Assembly: GCA_003241385.1 (NCBI GenBank)
Contig: QFPO01000020.1
Coordinates: forward strand, 77,592-141,591
Direction: 5' to 3'
DNA: 64,000 bases
Source: Rhodanobacter denitrificans
Lineage (GTDB): Bacteria; Pseudomonadota; Gammaproteobacteria; Xanthomonadales; Rhodanobacteraceae
In this document: positions 8,431 through 17,440 of the stretch, one piece after another
Numbering within the stretch: position 1 is the first letter of the stretch
Layout: each line of letters starts with the position of its first letter
Made by a program: the position numbers and the translations under genes
Notes under the pieces: model-generated
What the model was told of the DNA's origin: nothing
What the model saw: the letters and a program-made list of their open reading frames with translations, nothing else
Database searches by the model: none

Positions 8431-11400
8431 ATGGAGAAATGGATGAGCCACGGCCCGCGCGGTACCGGTTGCACTGCGGCAAATGGGAGAAGCACGAAGG
8501 CCGCTCCATATACGGGGTGGTTCAGGCGGCCGAGGGGTGGGCCTTCTCGTCCACGTCGGCTGTCACCGTGGTTACTTGGCTGGTTCTTGATCGGCCTGAT
8601 TAGCTGGGCCGGCACCGCGCTCGCAGTGACCATCTCCTCCTTCAGTCCCAATCGCGGAGAGCCGTGGACGAGCGTTCGCATTAACGGAAGCGGCTTCAGT
8701 ACCACCGTCGAAGACAACTTCGTCACCTTCAACGGTGTTCCTGCGGAGACCTATTCGGCAACGGCTACGCGCTTGATGGTGTATGTCCCGGACGGAGCAA
8801 CCAGCGGTCCCATTTCCGTCACGGTCAACGGCCAGACGGCAACCAGCAGCGCGGTGTTTCGCGTACCGCCGCAAATCCACAGCTTTACCCCCGGTGCCGT
8901 TGCCGGAAACGTCATTACGATCCGCGGCGTCAACTTCGGTGAAACGCCGGCAGCGAACCAGGTGGATTTCAATGGCCTTTCTGGCTCGGTGACCACTGCA
9001 TCCGCTACCCAACTGACGGTGACTGTGCCGACCGGCGTGAGCACCGGACCGATCACGTTGACGGCGTACGGCTTCTCGACGACCCCGTGGTCCAATTTTG
9101 TTGTTCTATCCGCTCAGCCTCAGACGGGCAGCGAGCTTCTGTATGCGAGCTCAGCAGATAGTGGCGGTGTGATTGTGGTCGACTCTGCCACGGCCCAGCC
9201 TGTTGCGGCGATATCAACGGGCCAAGGCGCGGGAAAGATGATCGTCAACACGGCGGGCACGCGGGCTTATGTGCTGAACCATACAGCCAGCAGCGTCGCA
9301 GTCGTTGACACGGCGACCCATTCGGTCCTGGCTTCTATCGCCACTGACCAGAATCCAAGCGATCTTTACCTCGACACATCCGGCAGCTTCCTCTACGTCA
9401 TTGGCTCGCAGCGCGTCACTGTCATCGACCTCGGAACGAATACGGCGACCGCATCCATCGATCCCGGTATCGGATTCGGGTACGGAACCACGTACGGTAC
9501 CGTGCGCGATCATGCGCTGAACAGGCTATACGTTACCTACTACCTCAGTGGCAGCATCCCAGATAAGCACCTCGCGCGCATCGACATGGCGACAGGAGGG
9601 CTGATCGACAGCCGTCCGATAGCCGCCTTTACTGTTCCGGAGGACCTGCATGCGAATCCGGCAGGGGGGAGCTTCTACTACACAGACAACTCGCAGCTGC
9701 AGCGGTTTGATGTGAGCGCGGGAGTGGTCAGCGCAACCTATGCCTTGGCCGGTTCGGGAAGTTCGTCAATACTTTCACATCTTGGAGTGGCGGGCGATCC
9801 GCTGTACGCGCTTCACTACGCATCTCACACGCTGAATGCCGTTGATCCGGCGACTGAAAATCTCCTCTGGAACGTCCAAATTCCAGGTTACCCGGGTGCA
9901 TTCGTAGTAGGCCCAGGGGAGTCGGAAGCTTACATTTCGACCGGTGACCTCGACGTTTCGATCGTTGACTTGCACGCGGAGACATTGTCGGAAACGATCG
10001 TTCCCGATGTCGACTCCATCAGGGGCTTGCGAGCCAATACTGGTGGCGACCGTCTCTTCGTGTTGGGCTACTCAGGTGCCCTTAAAGCTATCGATACGAT
10101 AAGCCGCACAGTCGTCGGCTCCTCGCAAATCAGCGGTCCAGGCGGGCTACTTGTAGTCAACACCATACCGGCAGACCGCCTCGGAGTGGTTCGGCGTCAG
10201 AATGAAGAATCTTTCGCGGACGCGTATGTTGATGTGCCGTTCGAGATCGTGGTGCAAGCACATCACGGCGGCGGTCCAACGAATGTCGTTGCGTCCACCG
10301 CAGTTAGCGTTGCCCTGGCATCGGGAACTTCTGGCAGTCTGTCGGGCCCCTCTGGCTGCACGATTCCTGCGGGCCGCAGCTATTGTCTCGTACGTGGGTT
10401 GGCCATCGATACGGTGCAGCCCGCTGCGCGCCTGATTCTGACGGCGACATCGGGTGATGCTCTGGCGTCGGTAACGAGCCCGCCGTTCGCAGTGATCGGG
10501 ACGGCCGAACCGAGCATCACCAATCTCGACCCCGACCGTGGTCCGGTCGGCGCGTCGGTCCGAATCATCGGCGCCGATTTGTTGCAGGACCCGGGCATCG
10601 TGCCGGAGGTGTACTTCAACGGCGTTGCGGCCGTGGTGACGAGCAGCGCGGATGAAGAGATCGTCGCGACCGTGCCCGTCGGGGCGACTACAGGGCCGGT
10701 GGCGGTGCACGTTTCGGGATCGATGGCCGAAAGCCCCGGGGATTTCACTGTGTTGCCCGTGCCATCAATCGTCATCTCGCAGATCGAGCCTGCGGTCCCT
10801 CGCTACACCGCTCCCTACGTGGCAACGGTCGAGTTGACCAGGCCATCGCCGAGTGATCCCGTGCCGACGGGGTCAGTCACAGTTACTGATCTAACCAACC
10901 AGGTGAGTTGCACCTTTGTGTTGCCGCAGACAGGCTGCAGCTTGGTCGCTCCATCGACGACCCCCAACACGATCCTACTGTCGGCCACTTACGCGGGCGA
11001 CAGCAACTATGGAACAGTGACTTCAGCGACGAGCCAGCAGCGTATCGCCTACGGGACGGTAGCGATCGAGATCGGCAACGTAGTTCCCCAAACCTCGCAT
11101 GCCGGGCAAGGTTCGTTCGTGTTCTTCACGATTACACCAGTAGTTCGTCCTTGGAACACGAGTCTGTTACCGATTGGCTATGTACGCATAACGGACGGCA
11201 CCAATTCCTGCTCTTACGGTACGCAGTTCGATGAGATCGCGGGTGGCGGCTGCGCACTGTCCTCGCCGATCGCGGGCACTCGAACGATCAGGGCGTACTT
11301 TCACGGAGACTATAACTACGGATCCGCCTGGTCCGAGCCGGTGACCCAATCGGTGAGTTCGCCGGGCGGGGCGACCCCGTTGCCCGCCGGTACCGAGCTG

Positions 11401-12360
11401 TGCGGCTTCGACCCGGATGCCGACTACCCCCCGCAGACGGGGTTCGTCCCGATTGGACAGTTGAGCGGAGGCGTTCCCTCGCTGGGGCTCGAACGCTCGA
11501 TCCACGGTGCAGCTCCGGTGAGTGTCACTGTAACCTCACCGGTGGCAACCAGCACAGTCAACGGTCGTTCGGTGGACGTCGTCGGCACGTTCGAGGGACC
11601 GGTCAACACCGGGATTACTGTCAACGGCGTCGTGGCAGCCACAGCGAACGGTCGGTTCCTCGCCGTAGCGGTGCCGGTCGAGCCGGGCGCGAATACCCTC
11701 GATGTGGTCGCGACGACGATGACCGGTGCCACGGCAACCGCGAGCGTGTCGGTGCAGGCGAGCGCTGATCCCGCGCTGATTGCGATCGAAGCGAACGACC
11801 AGGTGGGTCAAGTCGGGTTCGGTCCGTTCCAGGCCGTCTATCACATGAACCTCGACAACCTGCCCAGCAGCGTGACCGTCTCCAATGTTCGGCTCGATCT
11901 CAATGGCGATGGGATCTGGGAACACGAAGGCGCGACGCTGGACGGGGCGCCCAATGCATACACGTTCCCCCACCCCGGCCTTTACCGGGCCAGGCTCGAC
12001 GTCAATCACGGCGGATTCGTGGCCGACCGGTACATCTTGGTTCGGGACCGTATTGCTCAGCGAAGCATGCTCTGCGACATCTATGGGTACCTGCGCGACC
12101 GATTGGCGGCACAGGACCTGATCGGAGCCGCCGATGTGTTCCATCCGGATCGCCGTACTGAGTACGTCGCCTTGCTCTCAGCTTTGGGTGCGCAAATGCC
12201 TACGTTTGCTCAGCAACTGGGGACAGTTGTGGATGGTCAGTTCTCCGGCGGCATGGCGGACTTAACATTGGTTCGCGACCAATCCGACGAGACGCGAACC
12301 GGCTATCCATTGCGCCTGATGCAGGGGTCGGACGGCGTGTGGCGCATCCTGGAGATGTGA
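8431..12360 (+). CDS. Large exported IPT/TIG and beta-propeller surface protein
   Basis: This 1309-residue protein was probably exported to the cell surface or medium. A long basic N-region (residues 1-46) is followed by a hydrophobic segment WLLGWFLIGLISWAGTALA (47-65) with an ALA cleavage site. Next come two IPT/TIG immunoglobulin-like domains, with ISSFSPNRGEPWTSVRINGS and IHSFTPGAVAGNVITIRGVN. About 350 residues of YVTN-type beta-propeller repeats follow (VIVVDSATAQPVAAISTGQG, VAVVDTATHSVLASIATD and others). Then there is a third IPT/TIG domain (ITNLDPDRGPVGASVRIIGA), two bacterial Ig-like domains with paired cysteines (TFVLPQTGCS; ATYAGDSNYG), and a C-terminal Ig-like or PKD-like region. 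The start at 8431 follows a ribosome-binding site. It leads a three-gene cluster. A binding or adhesion role is inferred. Confidence 0.88.
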   Translation: MEKWMSHGPRGTGCTAANGRSTKAAPYTGWFRRPRGGPSRPRRLSPWLLGWFLIGLISWAGTALAVTISSFSPNRGEPWTSVRINGSGFSTTVEDNFVTFNGVPAETYSATATRLMVYVPDGATSGPISVTVNGQTATSSAVFRVPPQIHSFTPGAVAGNVITIRGVNFGETPAANQVDFNGLSGSVTTASATQLTVTVPTGVSTGPITLTAYGFSTTPWSNFVVLSAQPQTGSELLYASSADSGGVIVVDSATAQPVAAISTGQGAGKMIVNTAGTRAYVLNHTASSVAVVDTATHSVLASIATDQNPSDLYLDTSGSFLYVIGSQRVTVIDLGTNTATASIDPGIGFGYGTTYGTVRDHALNRLYVTYYLSGSIPDKHLARIDMATGGLIDSRPIAAFTVPEDLHANPAGGSFYYTDNSQLQRFDVSAGVVSATYALAGSGSSSILSHLGVAGDPLYALHYASHTLNAVDPATENLLWNVQIPGYPGAFVVGPGESEAYISTGDLDVSIVDLHAETLSETIVPDVDSIRGLRANTGGDRLFVLGYSGALKAIDTISRTVVGSSQISGPGGLLVVNTIPADRLGVVRRQNEESFADAYVDVPFEIVVQAHHGGGPTNVVASTAVSVALASGTSGSLSGPSGCTIPAGRSYCLVRGLAIDTVQPAARLILTATSGDALASVTSPPFAVIGTAEPSITNLDPDRGPVGASVRIIGADLLQDPGIVPEVYFNGVAAVVTSSADEEIVATVPVGATTGPVAVHVSGSMAESPGDFTVLPVPSIVISQIEPAVPRYTAPYVATVELTRPSPSDPVPTGSVTVTDLTNQVSCTFVLPQTGCSLVAPSTTPNTILLSATYAGDSNYGTVTSATSQQRIAYGTVAIEIGNVVPQTSHAGQGSFVFFTITPVVRPWNTSLLPIGYVRITDGTNSCSYGTQFDEIAGGGCALSSPIAGTRTIRAYFHGDYNYGSAWSEPVTQSVSSPGGATPLPAGTELCGFDPDADYPPQTGFVPIGQLSGGVPSLGLERSIHGAAPVSVTVTSPVATSTVNGRSVDVVGTFEGPVNTGITVNGVVAATANGRFLAVAVPVEPGANTLDVVATTMTGATATASVSVQASADPALIAIEANDQVGQVGFGPFQAVYHMNLDNLPSSVTVSNVRLDLNGDGIWEHEGATLDGAPNAYTFPHPGLYRARLDVNHGGFVADRYILVRDRIAQRSMLCDIYGYLRDRLAAQDLIGAADVFHPDRRTEYVALLSALGAQMPTFAQQLGTVVDGQFSGGMADLTLVRDQSDETRTGYPLRLMQGSDGVWRILEM

Positions 12361-12361
12361 G

Positions 12362-13288
12362 ATGGCTCAGTCGCGCGTCTTTCGTTGGCTGCAGTGGTTG
12401 CTGATGGCGATCGGGGTCTTCGGGATGCTGTACCTCCTTCTGTTATTTATTCAACCGTATCGTTTTCAAATGACGCTTTCGGAGAAGCGCGGTCGTGTCG
12501 TCGACGCGCAGACGGGCAAGGGACTGGCCGATGTTGCCGTGGTCGTCAATTACGAGTCGACATTTTTTACCCCGTTTCGTACGTCAAGTGATTGCCTGCA
12601 TCAAAAGATTCTTCGCACCGATGCGGAAGGCTACTACTTCGTTCCGGATGCTTCGAAGGACGTCGATGTCGCTGACGGTCTCCTGCTCAGGATGCTACCC
12701 GGATTCAGCGAAAGCTATGGCTGGGTTTTGCTGTATTACAAAGAGGGGTACGCAAGCCCGCAGGAAATAGAGCGGCGGTTGGACAGGATCGAGGGACGCG
12801 CTGTTCGGAGTACTGTTCCAAGAGAGCGTTACACATGGGATGGCTCTGCCTACATCGTCCCGCCAGTACAGATGCAGCGGCTTGACATGACATCTGCCCC
12901 CTCCATGGCGGATGCCTATATTTCCCACATTGGCTCCCTTGCAGTCAGGATGAGCTGCATGCTGTTTCTGGAAGAGAGCTCAGAGGAGTTTCGGCGCCTA
13001 CACAAGGACATGGAGACGTCCGTGAAGCAACTGATATGCGAGTTGCCTTCGGACAAGGTTCTAGCTCAAGAAGCAATGCGCTTCTCCTTTACCGATTGCG
13101 CGGCGTCGATGGGAATGAAGCGTATCCGTGAAAGGAAGGGCAGCCATGCAGCCCTGACGACGGGTGACATGTGCGAGTCGTACAGCTATGTGCCTAGCGA
13201 GTTCGAATGCCGTGGATTGGGTGGGAAGAGACCTCCCTTAAAGGTCGTAACCAAGCCGGCGTCGAAGTCGGCTGGATCAGTTCATTGA
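12362..13288 (+). CDS. Membrane-anchored protein with an extracytoplasmic carboxypeptidase-regulatory-like domain
   Basis: A 308-residue protein of unknown function. Residues 9-29 form one transmembrane helix (LQWLLMAIGVFGMLYLLLLF), leaving the rest outside the cytoplasm. Residues about 40-110 read as a prealbumin-like or carboxypeptidase regulatory-like fold: GRVVDAQTGKGLADVAVVVN, then LRTDAEGYYFVPDA. The remainder is helical and has four scattered cysteines (for example SCMLF, LICEL and DMCESY), possibly disulphide-bonded. Its ATG lies one base after the stop of the large propeller gene (TGAgATG), so the two are translationally coupled. The third gene follows 14 bases later. Its GC content is clearly below that of the core genes. 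Confidence 0.8.
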   Translation: MAQSRVFRWLQWLLMAIGVFGMLYLLLLFIQPYRFQMTLSEKRGRVVDAQTGKGLADVAVVVNYESTFFTPFRTSSDCLHQKILRTDAEGYYFVPDASKDVDVADGLLLRMLPGFSESYGWVLLYYKEGYASPQEIERRLDRIEGRAVRSTVPRERYTWDGSAYIVPPVQMQRLDMTSAPSMADAYISHIGSLAVRMSCMLFLEESSEEFRRLHKDMETSVKQLICELPSDKVLAQEAMRFSFTDCAASMGMKRIRERKGSHAALTTGDMCESYSYVPSEFECRGLGGKRPPLKVVTKPASKSAGSVH

Positions 13289-13302
13289 CGCCGGAGGACG
13301 GC

Positions 13303-16188
13303 ATGCGTACGCGAATCGTGGGACGTGCGGTTGGTTCCATTGTGCTTGGAGCTATCGGCGGCTCAGTCGACGCCTTCGAGACCGAGACACACGCTCTGAT
13401 CACATACAACGCATATCTGCGATCGATGCTCGCCAGCCCGGAAGGGGCGCTGGCACGACGTACGCTTGGCTTGGATCGTTTGCCTCCCGAGGACCCGTTT
13501 GGCTCCTGGTGGAGCACTGCGCCGGGAACTACCAGCTATTTCGACAACGTGCCCGTCTCGCAACCGAACGCGTATCCACCTGCGTATCCGTCAGTCACAA
13601 GCTTTGTGCGACCGCCTCAACTGTTCGAGAGATGCCAGATTCAGACACTCCAGCGCGTGGGATGGTTTGGAGCGGGCGATGGATTGGATAACGTCACTGG
13701 TTCGCTTTCCATTCAGAACTGGCTTCTTCGTGGGGCCATACGAGAGGACGACCTGATTAGCTATATATACAAGCCAAAAGACAACTGTACTGCAGTACGT
13801 CCGGACAACGATCCTCATGGGGAGTTTTTGAGGGTCATTCATCATTTTTATGATCCAGTCAATGACGACTCGGTTGCGCATGGATACCTGTCGGACAAGA
13901 AGTCCATCGACTGGGCGCTAGGGCTTCAGGACAGCCTTTCGCCTGTCCCGGTAACGGATTCGACGCGCAGAAATCACTTCAGCTACTCCGACGCGCGTCA
14001 TAACTTTTGGCTGGCGCTGACTGACCAGCGCGGCGTCATGAACCTTCCATATTCGAGTGAATCGCGTGAGGTGGACGCCAGGAATCGTTTTTATCGCTGG
14101 GCTACCGTGTTTCGATCGCTGGGCGATGTGGTGCATCTGTTGCAGGACGGCGCCCAGCCTCAACATGTCCGAAATGACAGGCACACTCCGGTTGATACCG
14201 CGGTGCGTCAGTCGTACGAGTATTACACGAACCTTCGCGTTATTACTCCTCCCGATCAGCCTGTTACAGAGTTTGAGAATCGCTATGTGGCAGGATTCTT
14301 CAGCGCGAGCGCCGATGTTCCGCCGCCGGTTCTTGGCAGCTACCCGAAGCCCACTTTTTCGACACCCGTTCGCTTCTTCACAACAAGGCAGCAGGGTGAT
14401 AGTCCTGAGACATCGACACTGACGCGTCACGGCTTAATGGATTTCACGAATCGCGGATTCTTCACAGCCGGCACCTTGCCCGATCTGTCCGGAAGCGGAT
14501 TTCCTGAGCCGCCAGTTCCTATTGACGAAACGCAGGGCTACGTCAAATCGAACGCAGCCTGCAGGATGAGCTTGCAGCTCTTTGAACGAATTGCCGCTCG
14601 CTGCACGCATTGGACGCGTCCTGTCGTTGACACGGTAGCTCCGGCCTATGTGGATACGTTGCCGGCGATGGGTGCTCCACCGATCACCGAGCCGCCGCTC
14701 GTCAGCGAGAGTGCCTTGGGCTTGATTAATGATATTCTGGGGACTCCGATGGCCCAGCGTTATGCCATCGGCGTCGAGGAGCTGGAGACCATGGGCAATC
14801 TCGGTCTCCCCCGGGCGATTGCCTACAGTGCCGGCCTGATCGATTTCTTCTTCCGCGGTCGGTTGACGCTTTCGTCGCCGCCCGATGGGTTATATGGTGT
14901 TCTCGACCAAGGCACGCCACATACTGTGGTCGATGGCGTGCCGATTTTGGCCGACGGAAGCGACCGGACGTTCGGTTTCACCGCGATCCGCGTGCGTGCG
15001 CGGAACAGCACTGGCGACGGGAACGGTCGCCTGACCGAGTCCGGAAGCGGGCGCGTAGTGCCGCAAACGATGAGGGGAGGCGTCGGCAGCGATGGCCATG
15101 CGACCGGTATGTTGGTCGCGATCGCCCGCTACCACAGGAACCCGTGCTACCAGAACGACCTCTCGGGTGAATACGTGGTCCGGCTGAATCCGGACTTCAC
15201 GCCGCAGGAGCCATTCGTGCCGTCTGGCTGCCTGCCGGAGCAGACCCGCTCCGATGTACCGGAGATTTCGGTCTCCAAGCCGCTCTACATCGATGCCTAC
15301 GGCGGATTGCCCGGGCCACTGCCCGGGGCGACCAATGCCTGCGCGAACGTCGGCAACATCAACACCGGCGCAGCCGGTGACTGCGAGCACGACAGCGCGC
15401 TGCTCGAGTTCGATTTTGGCGACGATCCGATTCCGGTCAATGCGACCGACTTGTTCCTGCAGGTGGCCTATCGCGGACAGCTCGGCGAGGAACATGACGG
15501 CATTGCCGTCGGCGCGATGGATCTGGTCGAGCCGCAGTTCTTCACGTCGTGGAACCACACCGACTGGTACCTCTACGAGGACCAGTGGCTGCGGCCGGAG
15601 AACGTGCCCGAGCCGCCCGGCCCGGACGGGGCCGAAGCGGTCGCGCTGGAAGACCTGTCGATTTGCTTCGGCCACCAGCTGATCGGGCATCTTCCGCTGC
15701 CGGCGCAGCTGGCACCGGCCGAGTTCGTGCGGGTGGCATTCCTGACCGACCGCGAGGAGGTCACGCTCGGTACCGTCGCGACGTACGCGGACGGTCCAAC
15801 CGTCGCACGCGCGGCGGTGCAGCCGCTGACATTTCCGAGGCAGTCGGATCAGGAATACGGTGGCAATTTTGAAAGCACGCCGTGGTACTACGGCCGCGGC
15901 ACGACGCTGGGCCTGGATCTCACGCTGTACTTCCAGTACTTCACGGGCAGTTGGTGGCTGTTCAATTTCCCGGAAGCGGCTGCCCTGACGCCGCCGCTGG
16001 GCAGCGCTTCGACGCCGGGCATCCCCAAGCCCTTGACGGCGTCGTTCTCCGGTGTACCCCACCCGTTGTGCGAGACGCACTTCGCGGAGCCGTCGGCTGC
16101 GAAGGCGAGCGGATTGTCGCGCAGCACACTGCCGGCAGGGCATTCGCAACGAGCTAGTGGCCCGGAGCCGGAAGGAAGTGGTGGCTAA
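13303..16188 (+). CDS. Large exported protein with a zinc phospholipase C/P1-nuclease-like N-terminal domain
   Basis: A 961-residue protein. The ATG at 13303 follows CCGGAGGAC and starts a signal-like segment (VGSIVLGAIGGSVDAF). The mature N terminus begins FETETHALITYNAYLRS, with H30 near the start as in zinc-dependent phospholipase C and P1 nuclease proteins. Later come HHFYDP (residues 180-185) and LGDVVHLLQDGAQPQH, in which H278, D282 and H288 form the HxxxDx(5)H metal-site pattern. The C-terminal ~400 residues are cysteine-containing and beta-rich, with DCEHDSALLEFDFGDDP and LYEDQWLRPENVP, and are not recognised. Activity on phospholipid or nucleic acid is an inference from the fold pattern. 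The 5' two-thirds has lower GC than the 3' third. Confidence 0.82.
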   Translation: MRTRIVGRAVGSIVLGAIGGSVDAFETETHALITYNAYLRSMLASPEGALARRTLGLDRLPPEDPFGSWWSTAPGTTSYFDNVPVSQPNAYPPAYPSVTSFVRPPQLFERCQIQTLQRVGWFGAGDGLDNVTGSLSIQNWLLRGAIREDDLISYIYKPKDNCTAVRPDNDPHGEFLRVIHHFYDPVNDDSVAHGYLSDKKSIDWALGLQDSLSPVPVTDSTRRNHFSYSDARHNFWLALTDQRGVMNLPYSSESREVDARNRFYRWATVFRSLGDVVHLLQDGAQPQHVRNDRHTPVDTAVRQSYEYYTNLRVITPPDQPVTEFENRYVAGFFSASADVPPPVLGSYPKPTFSTPVRFFTTRQQGDSPETSTLTRHGLMDFTNRGFFTAGTLPDLSGSGFPEPPVPIDETQGYVKSNAACRMSLQLFERIAARCTHWTRPVVDTVAPAYVDTLPAMGAPPITEPPLVSESALGLINDILGTPMAQRYAIGVEELETMGNLGLPRAIAYSAGLIDFFFRGRLTLSSPPDGLYGVLDQGTPHTVVDGVPILADGSDRTFGFTAIRVRARNSTGDGNGRLTESGSGRVVPQTMRGGVGSDGHATGMLVAIARYHRNPCYQNDLSGEYVVRLNPDFTPQEPFVPSGCLPEQTRSDVPEISVSKPLYIDAYGGLPGPLPGATNACANVGNINTGAAGDCEHDSALLEFDFGDDPIPVNATDLFLQVAYRGQLGEEHDGIAVGAMDLVEPQFFTSWNHTDWYLYEDQWLRPENVPEPPGPDGAEAVALEDLSICFGHQLIGHLPLPAQLAPAEFVRVAFLTDREEVTLGTVATYADGPTVARAAVQPLTFPRQSDQEYGGNFESTPWYYGRGTTLGLDLTLYFQYFTGSWWLFNFPEAAALTPPLGSASTPGIPKPLTASFSGVPHPLCETHFAEPSAAKASGLSRSTLPAGHSQRASGPEPEGSGG

Positions 16189-16561
16189 GTGCACGAGCTG
16201 GACTGACGAGTCGGCAACGTATGCCGGCGTCAGTGCAGGCCCGCGTGAGCCAGATCGTGTGATGCCCGCACGTAGGCAACCAGCCGACTAGCCCCGGCCG
16301 CTCAGCGTTGCTGTGTGCTTTCGAGGATAGGGCGATCTCGCTGGCTGTCTGCGCGAACTGGACCGCCGCCTGTGCTCGATCACCTGGGCAGGGTCTCGTC
16401 GCACCCGGTTTGGAGGCGGAGCAGGGGCTCTGCTAGGCTAGCGAGCTCGATTGCGCGTGCTCGCCGGATACGCCGATCGCCAGCCGGTCGGCGTCCATCG
16501 CGCGTCCGGTGCTGTTTTGCGACCCACCTTCTCGGCGACCTACTGGACGATCAGGCTGCCG
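16189..16561. other. Junction between the atypical region and hslO
   Basis: This 373-base stretch has no supported gene. It marks the return to high-GC core sequence. I looked for a copy of the tRNA-Ser 3' end as an attachment repeat and did not find one. A candidate hslO promoter is listed separately. Confidence 0.5.
16410..16439 (+). promoter_or_regulatory. Candidate hslO promoter
   Basis: TTGGAG (16410-16415) and TAGGCT (16434-16439) are 18 bases apart, 120 bases upstream of the hslO ATG. It is a plausible vegetative promoter of moderate strength. Confidence 0.35.
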
Positions 16562-17440
16562 ATGGCCAAGCACGATTTCCTGCAACGATTCCTGCTCGAG
16601 CAGGCCGGCGTGCACGGCGCGTTCGTCCGCCTCGACAAGACCTGGCGCGACGTGCGCGCGCAGACCGACTATCCCAAGCCGCTCGCCTCGCTGCTCGGCC
16701 GGACGCTGGCCGCGAGCGCGCTGCTGAGCGGGTCGATCAAGTTCCGCGGTCGGCTGTCGATCCAGTTCCGCTCCGAGGGCGCACTGCGGCTGCTGTTCGC
16801 CGAATGCACCGACGGCGGTGGCCTGCGCGGCCTCGCGCGCTGGGACGAGGCATCCGAGGCGGTGCCGCAGCTCGGCGACGATGCGATCCTCGCGGTGACG
16901 ATCGAACAGTCCGATCGCGACCTGCGCCAGCAGGCGCTGATCGCCTGTGAAGGCAACGATCTTTCCGGTGCGTTCGAGCGCTACTTCGAACAGTCCGAAC
17001 AGCTGCCCACGCGCATGCTGCTGGTCGAGCACGCCGGCCGCTGCGCCGGCCTGCTGCTGCAGCCGATCGCCGACGGCGGCGGCATCTCGCTCGGCGATCC
17101 GGACGCCTGGAACCGCGTCGGCTATCTGATGGCGACCGCGATGACCGACGAGATGGTCAACCTGTCGGCAGAGGAGCTCCTGACGCGTCTGTTCCACGAG
17201 GAGGGCGTGCGCGTGTTCGAGCCGCGGCCGCTCTCGTTCGCGTGCAGCTGTTCGCGCGCACGCGTCGAGGCGGTGCTGCGCTCGCTCGGCCACGAGGAGT
17301 GCGAGGACACGCTCGCCGCGGAGGGCCAGATCGCGGTGACCTGCGAGTTCTGCAACCACGCCTACCGCTTCGACCGCGTCGACGTCGCCGGCCTGTTCGT
17401 CACGACGATGCCGGTGGCCGGGCCGTCGACCGCGCAATGA
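16562..17440 (+). CDS. hslO: Redox-regulated holdase chaperone Hsp33
   Basis: Hsp33 is a cytoplasmic chaperone switched on by oxidation: four cysteines release zinc and form disulphides, exposing a client-binding surface. The 292-residue protein has the N-terminal core (FVRLDKTWRDVRAQTDYP, LLSGSIKFRGRLSIQF) and the C-terminal zinc switch with CSC (C228, C230) and CEFC (C261, C264). I chose the ATG at 16562 (MAKHDFLQRFLLEQAG) because it matches the usual Hsp33 N terminus; the in-frame extension upstream is not conserved-looking. Its TGA overlaps the ATG of trhO, so the two genes are coupled. Confidence 0.95.
   Translation: MAKHDFLQRFLLEQAGVHGAFVRLDKTWRDVRAQTDYPKPLASLLGRTLAASALLSGSIKFRGRLSIQFRSEGALRLLFAECTDGGGLRGLARWDEASEAVPQLGDDAILAVTIEQSDRDLRQQALIACEGNDLSGAFERYFEQSEQLPTRMLLVEHAGRCAGLLLQPIADGGGISLGDPDAWNRVGYLMATAMTDEMVNLSAEELLTRLFHEEGVRVFEPRPLSFACSCSRARVEAVLRSLGHEECEDTLAAEGQIAVTCEFCNHAYRFDRVDVAGLFVTTMPVAGPSTAQ

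Noticed and set aside
16189..16561. Attachment-site copy of the tRNA-Ser 3' end
   Set aside because: I scanned for GGTTCGAATCCCTC-like sequence and found none, so no att site is claimed.
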